From Achromobacter seleniivolatilans (GTDB lineage: Bacteria; Pseudomonadota; Gammaproteobacteria; Burkholderiales; Burkholderiaceae_B): a stretch of 64,000 nucleotides of DNA. Of the stretch, positions 48,594-57,623 are shown piece by piece. The notes below the pieces were generated by a model. It was not told the origin of the DNA, did no database searches, and saw nothing but the letters and a program-made list of their open reading frames with translations. Positions within the stretch are counted from its first letter, which is position 1. Every line of letters begins with the position of its first letter. Where the stretch lies: the NCBI RefSeq assembly GCF_030864005.1, contig NZ_CP132977.1, positions 1 to 64,000 on the forward strand, in the 5' to 3' direction. A program made the position numbers and the translations under genes.

Positions 48594-48911
48594 ATGAGCG
48601 ATCAATTTAGCGACCTGGCCCACAACCAACCGGCCACTGCGGCCACTCCAGAGTTGACACCGAGCACGCTCGCCATCCTCATCGAGCTCGCGAACGGCTG
48701 CGCGGAGGATCGTGCCAAATGGGGCGCCCCCGGCTCGAACGACCGTCAAGGTAGCCGCTACTACCTTGAGCTCATATCCCGGCAGGCACGTCCTTTGACC
48801 GTGAAGGAAGTTGACGACGCTGAGACTCGGGGACGCCTTCTCCAGATCGCACGCCATGCGATCGAGGCGGTGGAAGCTCTGGACGGTCGGCGCGCCGGTG
48901 GGCTCAACTAG
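48594..48911 (+). CDS. Small hypothetical protein, 105 aa
   Basis: ATG 48594 with AGGAGG 4 nt upstream. Soluble and helical (TLAILIELANGCAEDRAKWG; VDDAETRGRLLQIARHAIEA). No family is recognised. The stop at 48911 lies 1 nt before the next ATG, so the two form a coupled pair with the double-HTH protein. May be a regulatory partner of that protein, but this is positional inference. Confidence 0.6.
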   Translation: MSDQFSDLAHNQPATAATPELTPSTLAILIELANGCAEDRAKWGAPGSNDRQGSRYYLELISRQARPLTVKEVDDAETRGRLLQIARHAIEAVEALDGRRAGGLN

Positions 48912-48912
48912 A

Positions 48913-49473
48913 ATGGCGCCTGCGACAAACATCCACGCACTTGACATGACGACTGAATTCTCAGAAACCCTGACCACAGACCAGTTTGCCGCGCTGGCAG
49001 ATGTCGCCAGGTTGGATTCGCCAGCCCTGCGCGACGCGATGAGGCGGATTGTTCTCGTTGGGGCGCAACGGCTGGACGTCGCAGTGGAGCTGGGCGTCGG
49101 AAAGGCCACGATCAGCAACGCCATCAGCCGACTGCGCGGCGCCCTTTCCATTGCTCACGCGGCCCTTCCGGGTCGCGGGGGCGCGGCACCCATGCCTCTC
49201 GCCGAAAACTCGCAATTTGACGCGCTCTGCCATATTGCACGGTTGCGTCCGCAGGAAGTCGTCGCCACCCGCGCTATGGCCGTCGACGGGCTTTCACCTG
49301 AACAGGCCGCCCACGCGGCGGATTGCAGCATCGCGACTGCAAAGGGGGCGGCTGGCAAGCTGCTTGCCGCGCTCGACCTTGCTGCTGCCGCAGCAGCGGC
49401 CAAGCGCCCCCCAAAGTACGAATGGGCCTCTCGCCTTGTTCCCTACGCACTTCCCAAGCAACGACTGCGCTAA
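48913..49473 (+). CDS. Double TrfB/KorA-like DNA-binding protein
   Basis: 186 aa (ATG 48913; 48946 is also possible). Two helix-turn-helix units: residues ~15-75 (TTDQFAALADVARLDS, then GVGKATISNAISRLRGAL) resemble the IncP KorA/TrfB repressor fold, and residues ~95-155 (NSQFDALCHIARLRPQ, then AAHAADCSIATAKGAAGKLL) look like a second, diverged copy. KorA proteins bind palindromes over plasmid promoters. This is the only visible candidate regulator inside the plus-strand block and may act on the AAA/TTTT dyads. The stop overlaps the convergent 49470 gene by 4 nt. Confidence 0.6.
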   Translation: MAPATNIHALDMTTEFSETLTTDQFAALADVARLDSPALRDAMRRIVLVGAQRLDVAVELGVGKATISNAISRLRGALSIAHAALPGRGGAAPMPLAENSQFDALCHIARLRPQEVVATRAMAVDGLSPEQAAHAADCSIATAKGAAGKLLAALDLAAAAAAAKRPPKYEWASRLVPYALPKQRLR

Positions 49474-50063
49474 AAGGCAGGCATCATCGCCAGTAGGTCG
49501 GCAATGATGGTGGAGGGACCCAGCGTCGCGAGGGTTACTAGCCCTCCCCCTATAGCCGCCAAAAGCGCCACCGCGCAGATCGCACGCCGGCGGCCCTGAA
49601 CCCGACGTCCCTGCGTGCGCAACAGAATAGGCGCAGCCGCGTTCTCGCAGAGGTGCTCTGCCTCCTTCACCAGCTCACCCACAACAAAGCTTGCGATATA
49701 CGGGTGCCGGGCACGATAGAGGGCAGCCTGGCCATCGCCCCCGCCGGCGGCGCCCACCAGATAGTCTGCAAGCGCCTGGTCCCCGTCCTCAGCGCGCCGC
49801 TGAAGCGCCGGCAATTGCAGCGCGAGCACGAAGGAGCCAAGGTCAAGACGCGCGCCCTGCCTCTCCCGCTGCCACACCAGCGAATCCACGACGGCGCACC
49901 AAAGGGAAAACGCTTCCCGCATCGTGGAATCACCACAGCGCGGGCCCCCTGATGGCAGCCCTAGACGTACGGCCATCCACCGCTTCAAATCATCTGCCCG
50001 GGCGTTGCCCGGCGGCATTGGCGCCGACGTGGTGACGTGCAATGGGCAAGCTTCAGTATGCAT
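49470..50063 (-). CDS. Unknown protein after pilV, 197 aa
   Basis: ATG 50063 overlaps the pilV stop by 11 nt, so it is coupled. Mostly soluble and helical (FVLALQLPALQRRAEDGDQAL; FVVGELVKEAEHLCENAAAP), with a C-terminal hydrophobic helix (AICAVALLAAIGGGLVTLATL) that would anchor it in the membrane. In R64 this place is taken by the shufflon recombinase rci; this protein is not a recombinase. Family unknown. Last gene of the pilus operon. Confidence 0.6.
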   Translation of the reverse strand: MHTEACPLHVTTSAPMPPGNARADDLKRWMAVRLGLPSGGPRCGDSTMREAFSLWCAVVDSLVWQRERQGARLDLGSFVLALQLPALQRRAEDGDQALADYLVGAAGGGDGQAALYRARHPYIASFVVGELVKEAEHLCENAAAPILLRTQGRRVQGRRRAICAVALLAAIGGGLVTLATLGPSTIIADLLAMMPAF

Positions 50064-51714
50064 AGCTGCAATACATCAGCGCGATGGCTTGCGCGAGTTT
50101 CGGATTCCCCGTCGTCTGCCCCCAGTCCGGCGCATTGACGCGCACGACCCAGTTCCCACCCGAGCTATCCACCACCCATTGCCAAGCAGGCCGGTTTGAA
50201 TCAAACGAGCGCGGCACAAGGTAAATGAGCGCAGACCCTCGGTCTCCGCACGAGGGCCGGGCCACGACTTCACCGTTCTCTACGATACGGGAAGCCACGA
50301 GGGTCAGCGCCGAGTACTGGTCCGACAGCTTCCGCCAATAGCCGTTTCGGCACACCAACGTCCCCGCAGTGCCCTGAGCGAGCGAACCGGGAATGGTCTG
50401 GGTACCGCAGGCGTCGCCCTCTGACGCAACCCGCAAAAACTCCATCCACACAGTTCCTTGGGTTCCCGCGTCGTTGCAGTAGGCCACGCCACCTTGCGTG
50501 GTGAGGGCCATCATGCCGAGCTGCTCTGCCGCGCAGGACTGGCCGGCGCGCACGGTCGCAGAAGGATTGCGAAGACGCAACTTCTGCGCGTCGAACTGTG
50601 TGCTCTCTACCCTGGTGTCTGTGCCGTCCTGGCGGCGAATGGCCACTCCCGAATTCGTCCCCAGCTTGATATCCAGACCATCGTCCTCACCAACGGCCGT
50701 GACAGACGTCCCCCGGACCCGCAGGCCTTCATCGGTGTCGACCAGGCCTCGAGTGGTGACGCCCAGGCTGCCGTCGACCACCGTCTGCTTGGAGCCTGCA
50801 AATTCCCCCTTAGATGCCTGGACCAACCCTTCGCAGCTCACGATCACCCGTCCTTCCGGCCGAAGCTCCACGCAGTGCTTACCAGTGCCGTCATCGCCCA
50901 CGCCCAGATCGCCGCTCACGTTGACGATGTTCAGATTTGTCGTGCCCGCAACCGACAAGTTCCCCTGTAAGTCCGGATCTCGTGTATCTCGGATGCGCAC
51001 AAACTGCTCATACATCGTAGTGTCGAGCAGCGAATGGATACCCACGATCCCGTCGGTTCCCAGGTCCACGGGATTGGCAAAGGCTCCAGTCGCCCCACGC
51101 AACTCCGCCGGATTCTCCAACTGGGCCGCCATGCCGTACCCGGCAGTAGACATCAAATATTTGCCCACCATTGCCGAATCGCCAAAACGGGCGACGCCCG
51201 AGTTCAACGGCCGGGAGGTATACGCCATTGCATCGATGCGACATTGAGTACCCGGGCAAGTTGTACCGCCTGACCGAATAATCTTGATCATCGGCACATT
51301 GCCCAGCGGCGCCGTAGACGGGAACCCGCCAGGCACATTCTTGGCGCGCCGCAAGTCAAGGAGGCTCAAGGAAAACTCCTGGCTACCGTCACCCAGCGTT
51401 CGCTCCAGGCGAAAGGATGGGTAGCCAGGCCTCCCCGATCCTCCCGGCCCTGCACCCGCCCCCGCACGCACAGCGTCGTAGTTTGCCCGGGCAATGTCAT
51501 CAAAGGTGCTGCTTAGGAACGCATCGAGCCCCCCCTTTATGCTAAGCATATAGGTACCCGTAAACTCGGCGATTGTGTCATCGAGTTCGGCTTTGACTTT
51601 ACCGGCGCCGTAGACGGCAAGAATGGCCAGAATGGCAAGAACGGTCGTCAGCTCCGCCGCCACAAAGCCAGCCAGGCGCTTAGCCCGCACCAAAGGACCT
51701 CTAAACTTCTTCAT
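50053..51714 (-). CDS. pilV: PilV-like minor pilin / tip adhesin
   Basis: 553 aa. A type IV prepilin leader is cut after G16 (F17, E21: GFVAAELTTVLAILAILAVY). The N-terminal constant region resembles shufflon-type PilV, followed by a beta-helix-like middle with repeats such as TVVDGSLGVTTRGLVDTDEG, and a Cys-containing C-terminal domain (SEGDACGTQTIPGSL, VARPSCGDRG). PilV sits at the thin-pilus tip and chooses recipients. No alternative 3' segments or recombination repeats are present, so its end is fixed. Confidence 0.85.
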   Translation of the reverse strand: MKKFRGPLVRAKRLAGFVAAELTTVLAILAILAVYGAGKVKAELDDTIAEFTGTYMLSIKGGLDAFLSSTFDDIARANYDAVRAGAGAGPGGSGRPGYPSFRLERTLGDGSQEFSLSLLDLRRAKNVPGGFPSTAPLGNVPMIKIIRSGGTTCPGTQCRIDAMAYTSRPLNSGVARFGDSAMVGKYLMSTAGYGMAAQLENPAELRGATGAFANPVDLGTDGIVGIHSLLDTTMYEQFVRIRDTRDPDLQGNLSVAGTTNLNIVNVSGDLGVGDDGTGKHCVELRPEGRVIVSCEGLVQASKGEFAGSKQTVVDGSLGVTTRGLVDTDEGLRVRGTSVTAVGEDDGLDIKLGTNSGVAIRRQDGTDTRVESTQFDAQKLRLRNPSATVRAGQSCAAEQLGMMALTTQGGVAYCNDAGTQGTVWMEFLRVASEGDACGTQTIPGSLAQGTAGTLVCRNGYWRKLSDQYSALTLVASRIVENGEVVARPSCGDRGSALIYLVPRSFDSNRPAWQWVVDSSGGNWVVRVNAPDWGQTTGNPKLAQAIALMYCSYAY

Positions 51715-51766
51715 GGCAACTCCTTAGGCCATCGAACGTTCCAACCCCACCTTTCCCAACCTTCCC

Positions 51767-52393
51767 CTAGCGCGCGCCGGCGTTGACCTCGTAGTTGCCG
51801 GCGGTGAACACGACAGTGTTGTTCTCTCCGTCGACACACGCGGCGTCAGCATTGGTCCCACTGAAATTGACGGGTGTTTCTGTGTTCTTCTGCTCTTGAC
51901 CATTAATGGAAATCTTGCTGGCGTCGCGAGCGAGAATCCCCGCCAGATTTGCGCACGCGATCTGGTGAACCTTGTCGAGAGTGAGGGTGTATCCCTTTCC
52001 ACCATCCACCGCTGCATAAGCAACCACTCCGCCGCTCCCGAGGTTGTGCTGCACGACGTACGTCGTCGTATTTGACGAAATCGTGGTCGAACTAGAGATC
52101 GCGAAGGCAAAGGATCGCTGCGTCGCGTTCGCAAATGCTGTATTGGGGTCGGCCGCGGCGCTGGCGTTAACCCGATTCCGCACCATAAACCGCCGCAGGT
52201 CCTCCGCAACCTTGGGGACCTTTCCGTCGATGAGATACGAATCAATCTTCGGCATCGTGTAGATCGCCAGGATGACGATGATTGCCAGAACCACAGAAAG
52301 CTCGATTGCGCTTAGGCCTTTGGCCAACTGGCGTCGCCTTCTCGAAGGGAAGGAAGAGGCCCCGGTGCCGTGCGTGATCAGTTGAGATGTCAT
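51767..52393 (-). CDS. pilS: PilS-like major pilin
   Basis: 208 aa type IVb prepilin: basic leader cut after G26 (KGLSAIELSVVLAIIVILAI), L27 as first mature residue and E31 at +5, followed by the long hydrophobic helix. The globular domain ends with one cysteine pair (HQIACANL and DAACVDGENN). It should be processed by the prepilin peptidase at 6455-7162 and polymerise into the mating pilus. Promoter or processing signals are not evident in the 73-nt gap before it. Confidence 0.9.
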   Translation of the reverse strand: MTSQLITHGTGASSFPSRRRRQLAKGLSAIELSVVLAIIVILAIYTMPKIDSYLIDGKVPKVAEDLRRFMVRNRVNASAAADPNTAFANATQRSFAFAISSSTTISSNTTTYVVQHNLGSGGVVAYAAVDGGKGYTLTLDKVHQIACANLAGILARDASKISINGQEQKNTETPVNFSGTNADAACVDGENNTVVFTAGNYEVNAGAR

Positions 52394-52467
52394 AGTTTTC
52401 TCTTTCCAATGAATGAGCCTGATTGGCTTGTGTCTGAAACGAACAAGAGGGAAATTCTTTGCGCCCG

Positions 52468-53610
52468 TCAGGACGTCAGGTAGAACATTTGGAGCGCGCG
52501 CCGCAGGATCTCAATCGTCGCGAAGTGCCACAACGCGATACCAATCAGCCCACCCAAGGCGATCGCAAACATGGACCAACGTACGATTGCTGCGCGCTTC
52601 GCGACGTCGCTCAGAACACGCACCTCAATCTGTCGACGGGTCCTCTGAAGGCCTTCGTCAATGCCATGCGACACGCACACATCCGAGAGATAGAAGTACA
52701 GATCCCGAGGGAGAATTCCCGTGTCAAACGTCTCCGCCCCTGTAACGTGATCCTCTTCGATCCGCTCAAGCATCTTCGCTATGTGCCAGTTCAACCACGG
52801 ATTTTGTGGGTCACTCAGCATCAGAATGCCGTCCCGCATGTTGATCGTGTTTCCCTGGCGAGGCTTCAAAATGACCGAAAGGGTCATCATGAAGCGGATA
52901 GCCTGAAAATCGCGATATGCCCTCCAAATGAATCTATCTTCCAATCTCTCGCGGATTGGACCCGTGAGGTTTCGGAGCGACCAGTGCAACAAGTACGCGA
53001 GCACCCCGAGAAACCCCAGGATAAAGAGGAGATTCGCCGCTAAGAAATTGGCGGCTGTCCGGAAGCTGGCAGCTGCTCCCGTCCACATATCTGCGGGGAG
53101 CATGCTGAACACTTCCTGCAGCCTCGGGTAGGTCACAAATGCCATAACGAAGAGCATTGCGATGCCAACGATCAGACATAAGCCACCGGCAAGGACTGTC
53201 CAAAAGAACCCTGATTTGGATCGGTCCATCAGACGGGTGTAGTCCGTTAGGTCTCGAAGGCCTTGCTCCAGCGCACCAGGCCCTGAGAGCTCAGATATCC
53301 CAAGAATGAGTTCGTCCTCATCAGGAACAATGCCGTGAAGCGTCTCGCTGACTTTACCCACCCCATCGGTGACTAGACGATCCGCGATGTAATTCGAGAG
53401 ATACCCTCGCTGGGTGGAGATACCGCCGTATCGCTCACAATCATCCTGCAAGATGTTAATCAGCGTCTTCTTCCCAGCGGTCGCCTCCATGGTGTCGCAG
53501 AGCGTCTCGTAAAAGTCTGCGCGCCGCTTGCGGAAGCCTCGCACGGCTAGATAGTGCTTGATCGACAAATCGCCAAGCTGACTGAACCAATCACGCATTG
53601 GGCCGATCAT
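52468..53610 (-). CDS. pilR: PilR-like inner membrane platform protein (GspF family)
   Basis: 380 aa with three hydrophobic segments (FFWTVLAGGLCLIVGIAMLF; NLLFILGFLGVLAYLL; WSMFAIALGGLIGIALWHF) and two T2SSF-type cytoplasmic domains (YGGISTQRGYLSNYIADRL in the first, PWLNWHIAKMLERIEEDHV in the second). It forms the membrane platform that the PilQ ATPase turns. ATG overlaps the pilQ stop (ATGA). Confidence 0.9.
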   Translation of the reverse strand: MIGPMRDWFSQLGDLSIKHYLAVRGFRKRRADFYETLCDTMEATAGKKTLINILQDDCERYGGISTQRGYLSNYIADRLVTDGVGKVSETLHGIVPDEDELILGISELSGPGALEQGLRDLTDYTRLMDRSKSGFFWTVLAGGLCLIVGIAMLFVMAFVTYPRLQEVFSMLPADMWTGAAASFRTAANFLAANLLFILGFLGVLAYLLHWSLRNLTGPIRERLEDRFIWRAYRDFQAIRFMMTLSVILKPRQGNTINMRDGILMLSDPQNPWLNWHIAKMLERIEEDHVTGAETFDTGILPRDLYFYLSDVCVSHGIDEGLQRTRRQIEVRVLSDVAKRAAIVRWSMFAIALGGLIGIALWHFATIEILRRALQMFYLTS

Positions 53611-55565
53611 GCTTTCCTCCGTCTTGCAATCTCTCGAGCGATCTCCACGGTCTCAAATGCCTTGAAACGCGGTTCAATCTCTCGCGGATCCAGTTCGCCC
53701 TTGAAGGCCTTGTAGACGGCGCAATCCATCGCAGACTTTCCATTCATATCGGGACTGGTGTAGTCGAGATCGGTGCGACCAAAGTAGTACCGCTCAAGCC
53801 CGGCGTTGTCTGCGCGGCGAATCAGCTCCAAAGCGTGATCATCGATGGCGGGCTCGATCATCTCTGCAACCACCGTGCGGTCATTCAAACCGAACAACTC
53901 GTGGAATCCCTGCTTCTGGCAAACCTTGCAGCCGTCAGGATTCCGCACCTTGACATTAGTAAGCGCGTCAATGCCGTAGAGGCGATCAATGCGGTCCGCA
54001 TAGCTGCGCCAGTAATCGCCCTCACGGAATTGAGCTTCGGAGTCCTCACCGCCCTCGCGAATCAGATACTCAAAGTCGTGTTTACACTCGCACAATTTCG
54101 GCACCAATGCCTGATATACGAGCAGTTTGAGAACGCCATTCGATGCCAGGAAATCACGTGAAACACCAATCACGTCCGAGGCCAATCGATCCGGGATCTG
54201 CACTGCGCGGCCCGTGTGTGTGGTCGTGTACAGGTTCGTCCCAGACGAAGCAAGATCCATAAATGCGCGTCCAGTCACCAAATCACGAATCTCTCCAATC
54301 ACCAGATCGTGCATCGCACTGCGCTTCACCGCCTTCAGCTTCTCAATGAACGGATCGTCAACGCCTGAGACCCAAGTAATCGTGTTATGAATGACCCTCG
54401 GCAGGATGTACTCCACCGGATCCTCGAGTGTGATGATCTTTCGAAAGGCCGGGATTCCTCGAATTTTGGTGGCCAAAGTCGTAGACTTCCCGGAACCCAC
54501 GATCCCAGCAAGCACCACCGCCCCGCCATTCGTCATTCGGGCGCGCCGCATCATCTGCACTTGCCCAGGCAAGTATCCAAGCTCCTCGAATGTCTTCCCT
54601 TTTTCTTCAACGTCGAGGTGCAGAATTCGCATGGTCACGGAAACGCCAGCGTCGGCTGCTAAGGTAGCCCAACGCAGCATCACTCGATTTCCGTTTTTCA
54701 GGACGTGATTGCTTCTCCCCTGCTGTTCCATCAAGGGCTGGAATGTCGCCTGAGCGGCACCCTTTACCTCCATGAATGCGACGCGCAACAGTTCCTGAAG
54801 CTGTTGCGTCGGCATGTTGGCAAACTGCCCTACAGAGACATATTTCCCACCCACGGAGAACTTGACCTCCGAGAAAGGGCGCGTGTCGAACACGTTGACG
54901 TGAATGTCAGCGGCATTGTGCTTGGCCCCCCATTCGAGCATATCCTCCAACAGACCCATCATGGCGGTTCGTTCCGGGCTGATGAGGATCTTCCGCCGAC
55001 TGCCGAGCGTTTCCTTGTTTATGTGCTCTCGAATAATGGCATTCAGAAGGGCCGGAACTGTAACGACTGCTCGCGCCGGGTCCGCCATTGGCCGCTGCTG
55101 CTTCTGTAGGACAAGCTTCTGAACCTCGTCGGCCTCGTCGGAGTCCATGTACTCGGGGAGGCAAAGAAGGATCACAGTGTTGTTGTCCAACAAGACCGGG
55201 CATACCTTCGACGCGATTGCGGGCAAGAGATCCAGGTCCTTGTTGAGCGCCCGCTCGAACCGAATCTTCTGCGCGAGATCGTTGTCCGACGCGATAACGG
55301 TCGGCCCAGAAAGCTCACTGTGCCTGCCAGCGCCTTCTGCACCGGCCACGCGTTCAGTATTGGACAGCCTCGGCTCCCCTGAGCGCTGCTCAATGCGCGC
55401 GGGCCTGGAGGCGGCCACTTTCTTGAGCGCAGCCTCGGGGGCCGCTCGGCTGGCGGGCGCCGTCCCTTTCAAGCGAGGCTCAGCCGGAGGCACTCGCTTC
55501 TTTGGACTGGGGGTCCGCCGTTTCGCAGTCGCCGGTCTGGAAGAGAAAATGCTAAGAAAACCCAT
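53607..55565 (-). CDS. pilQ: PilQ-like pilus assembly ATPase (GspE/PilB family)
   Basis: 652 aa. The N-terminal ~150 residues are disordered and Ala/Arg-rich. The core has Walker A GIVGSGKSTT (~353-362), an Asp box (IITLEDPVEYILP), Walker B (MHDLVIGEIRD) and a His box (TTHTGRA). The C-terminus has a CxxC pair (DGCKVCQKQGF), usual for type II/IV secretion ATPases. It powers thin pilus extension. Nearest genes are pilP upstream and pilR downstream (overlapping). Confidence 0.93.
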   Translation of the reverse strand: MGFLSIFSSRPATAKRRTPSPKKRVPPAEPRLKGTAPASRAAPEAALKKVAASRPARIEQRSGEPRLSNTERVAGAEGAGRHSELSGPTVIASDNDLAQKIRFERALNKDLDLLPAIASKVCPVLLDNNTVILLCLPEYMDSDEADEVQKLVLQKQQRPMADPARAVVTVPALLNAIIREHINKETLGSRRKILISPERTAMMGLLEDMLEWGAKHNAADIHVNVFDTRPFSEVKFSVGGKYVSVGQFANMPTQQLQELLRVAFMEVKGAAQATFQPLMEQQGRSNHVLKNGNRVMLRWATLAADAGVSVTMRILHLDVEEKGKTFEELGYLPGQVQMMRRARMTNGGAVVLAGIVGSGKSTTLATKIRGIPAFRKIITLEDPVEYILPRVIHNTITWVSGVDDPFIEKLKAVKRSAMHDLVIGEIRDLVTGRAFMDLASSGTNLYTTTHTGRAVQIPDRLASDVIGVSRDFLASNGVLKLLVYQALVPKLCECKHDFEYLIREGGEDSEAQFREGDYWRSYADRIDRLYGIDALTNVKVRNPDGCKVCQKQGFHELFGLNDRTVVAEMIEPAIDDHALELIRRADNAGLERYYFGRTDLDYTSPDMNGKSAMDCAVYKAFKGELDPREIEPRFKAFETVEIAREIARRRKA

Positions 55566-55589
55566 GGATTACTGCTTCCTTGAGCGGGG

Positions 55590-56252
55590 CTATTTGGAGA
55601 GGAACGGAGGGGGCGGGGGAACTATTCCGAGCGATCCCGAAATTGCCGAAGTGCTGTCCTGGCGAGGTGCGGCAGCACCGTTGCGCGCGTTGAACACAGG
55701 AGTTTCACCAGGCCCGAGATTCGTTTCATGCCGGTAGCAAGCCGTCTTGTTGCCTTCGGACACGCCAACGGTTACGCAGCTTCCACTGATCAACTTCAGT
55801 CGAGGCCCACTCGAATGGCCAACTGCGTACGTCCGGCCACTTCGAAACTCGTACTGCTGCCCGCCATACGACACAACGGCCGTTAACTGACCTCCGACGC
55901 CGTAAATAGCTTCCACTTGGGGTGCCGCTGGCGGAGGGGGAGGTGTGCGTGCCCGCTGCTGGATAGAGTGCTCGGCTTGCTGGCGATCGGTGGCTTGACG
56001 CTGGGCCTCAGCTTGCGTGGGGAGGCCTGCTTCCCGGCGCATCTTGTCAGCCGCGATGTCTGCGTCCAGTTGTAGGAGATGGCCGACCTGTCCTTTGACG
56101 TGTTGCAGAGCGGACTTCTCCGCCGCCGCGGCAGCAGCGGCATTAGCGGCGCCTTGGTTCTGCGCCCATCCAGGCGAACTCGCCGCCGCGATCGCAATGG
56201 CCATGGCGTACTTCAATCCGTCCATCGCACGATTACTTCGCATTTTGAACAT
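55590..56252 (-). CDS. pilP: PilP-like pilus assembly protein
   Basis: 220 aa from the ATG at 56252 (GGAG 6 nt upstream), overlapping the pilO stop by 20 nt. A signal or anchor segment (YAMAIAIAAASSPGWA), a helical part, a Pro-rich stretch (RARTPPPPPAAPQ), and a C-terminal beta domain (VEAIYGVGGQLTAVVSYGGQ, GHSSGPRLKLISG). This domain is typical of plasmid PilP, which links the inner membrane complex to the secretin. Confidence 0.8.
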   Translation of the reverse strand: MFKMRSNRAMDGLKYAMAIAIAAASSPGWAQNQGAANAAAAAAAEKSALQHVKGQVGHLLQLDADIAADKMRREAGLPTQAEAQRQATDRQQAEHSIQQRARTPPPPPAAPQVEAIYGVGGQLTAVVSYGGQQYEFRSGRTYAVGHSSGPRLKLISGSCVTVGVSEGNKTACYRHETNLGPGETPVFNARNGAAAPRQDSTSAISGSLGIVPPPPPFLSK

Positions 56253-57621
56253 ACAGATCTCCGTTCAGTGTCATTTTTAGTGGGCTGGAGTTGAGAGAGA
56301 CGTCGGCGTCAACGCGATCAATCTTTATCGTTCGGATCGCGGTCGGGGTGCTCTCAACCTCCCAGACGGAAAGCGACCGCAGTGGGCCTTCGAGCACGAG
56401 CGGTATCGCACCGGGAACCATCACACTGGACGGCTTCGAAATCGGCTTTCCATTGCCGTCAAACGGCATGGCCACATCCCATGCCTTTGTGCTCGGTAGC
56501 CGAATTGACGTGAAGGCGGGCAGGATCGATTGCAGCTGGCTCACCGGTGAGCGAAGGATCTTTGCGCGCGTCGGCAGGCTTTCTGGAACCACTCCCGCCT
56601 TGGTGCCGACGCTCTTAAATGTCCAAGCACCCGTGGCTGTGCCGAGCGGGTCGAACTCCGCGCGCCACCCCGTGGGCAAGGCAGCTTCGAATTGATCATT
56701 CGTGGCGCCATAGCCCATACGCTGGAAGGTCGCGAGGCATTCCCACATGGAGCCTGTAGGGGAGCACGTCGCGCTGTGCAGTTTCCAGCCAGCTACCTCT
56801 AGTGGTACTGCGATCAGTTGCTCATAGAGGGCCTCTACGCTTGTCACGCTGTCGACCCGCTTTCGAGCAGCCTCCTCTTGGACAGCGGCGCGCCACGCGC
56901 TCTCCGGATCCTGCATGTTGGCGCGAAGCTCCGCGAGACGGCGGCTGCGTGCGAGCGAGTCAAAGTAATCCCAGGCCGCGTTCGCCCCGAAGAAGACCAG
57001 CATCAGCAAAAAACTGACCTTAACTGGCTTGGGAAGCTGATCGAGGCTGAATCGACGGGTCTCGAACGGCTTAAGCTCCACATCGAGCAGCTCTTCGAGC
57101 GAGATGTGCTCCGTATGCGGAATGTCGAGATTGCTGAAGAAAGACCAGTTTGGCCCCATCGGCTCGAGGGCTTCTGCTTCTTTCTGGAGCTGATGAAGCC
57201 GCTGGTAGGCCATATCCTGGTCGGCGTAGACCAGGTCGCCATTCCGTCGGATCATCCCGTTTTGGCACAGAACTATCCAGATTTTTCCATCGCCCAGCTC
57301 AAAGAATCCCACAGCGGTGCCCGCCGGGCGGAAGATCGCAAACGCGGCAGCTGCTGGGAAGATCGCATTCTTCCCAACCTGCTTCATCTCTGCCCGCACC
57401 AGCTTGACCGTAGCCAAGCCAGAATGACCACTCTTGGTAACGAGTGCGTAGTGCGTCGCCTTGAACTGAGCGGCGTTCCTCCGTGCTGCGGACTCGGCCC
57501 GCCCCCCAATCAAAGGGCTCCAGTCCGCACCGAACACAAGCATGCGGTTCTCATCCTTCACCAGCACGGGCGAGAACGGTCCACGGGATTTCGCGGCTTC
57601 TCCGCGGCGCCAGATCGCCAT
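56233..57621 (-). CDS. pilO: PilO-like pilus assembly protein
   Basis: 462 aa. A cytoplasmic N-terminal half (WRRGEAAKSRGPFSPVLVKD, VGFFELGDGKIWIVLCQNGM), a single transmembrane helix (~200-220, PVKVSFLLMLVFFGANAAW) and a long periplasmic C-terminal half. Size and topology match plasmid-type PilO2 of R64-like thin pili, an inner membrane alignment component. It starts 2 nt after the pilN stop. Confidence 0.85.
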   Translation of the reverse strand: MAIWRRGEAAKSRGPFSPVLVKDENRMLVFGADWSPLIGGRAESAARRNAAQFKATHYALVTKSGHSGLATVKLVRAEMKQVGKNAIFPAAAAFAIFRPAGTAVGFFELGDGKIWIVLCQNGMIRRNGDLVYADQDMAYQRLHQLQKEAEALEPMGPNWSFFSNLDIPHTEHISLEELLDVELKPFETRRFSLDQLPKPVKVSFLLMLVFFGANAAWDYFDSLARSRRLAELRANMQDPESAWRAAVQEEAARKRVDSVTSVEALYEQLIAVPLEVAGWKLHSATCSPTGSMWECLATFQRMGYGATNDQFEAALPTGWRAEFDPLGTATGAWTFKSVGTKAGVVPESLPTRAKILRSPVSQLQSILPAFTSIRLPSTKAWDVAMPFDGNGKPISKPSSVMVPGAIPLVLEGPLRSLSVWEVESTPTAIRTIKIDRVDADVSLNSSPLKMTLNGDLYVQNAK

Positions 57622-57623
57622 AA

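Noticed and set aside
49470..51714. Shufflon or CRISPR-like repeat array near pilV
   Set aside because: I see no direct or inverted repeats of suitable length in this region, and no CRISPR-like array anywhere in the window.
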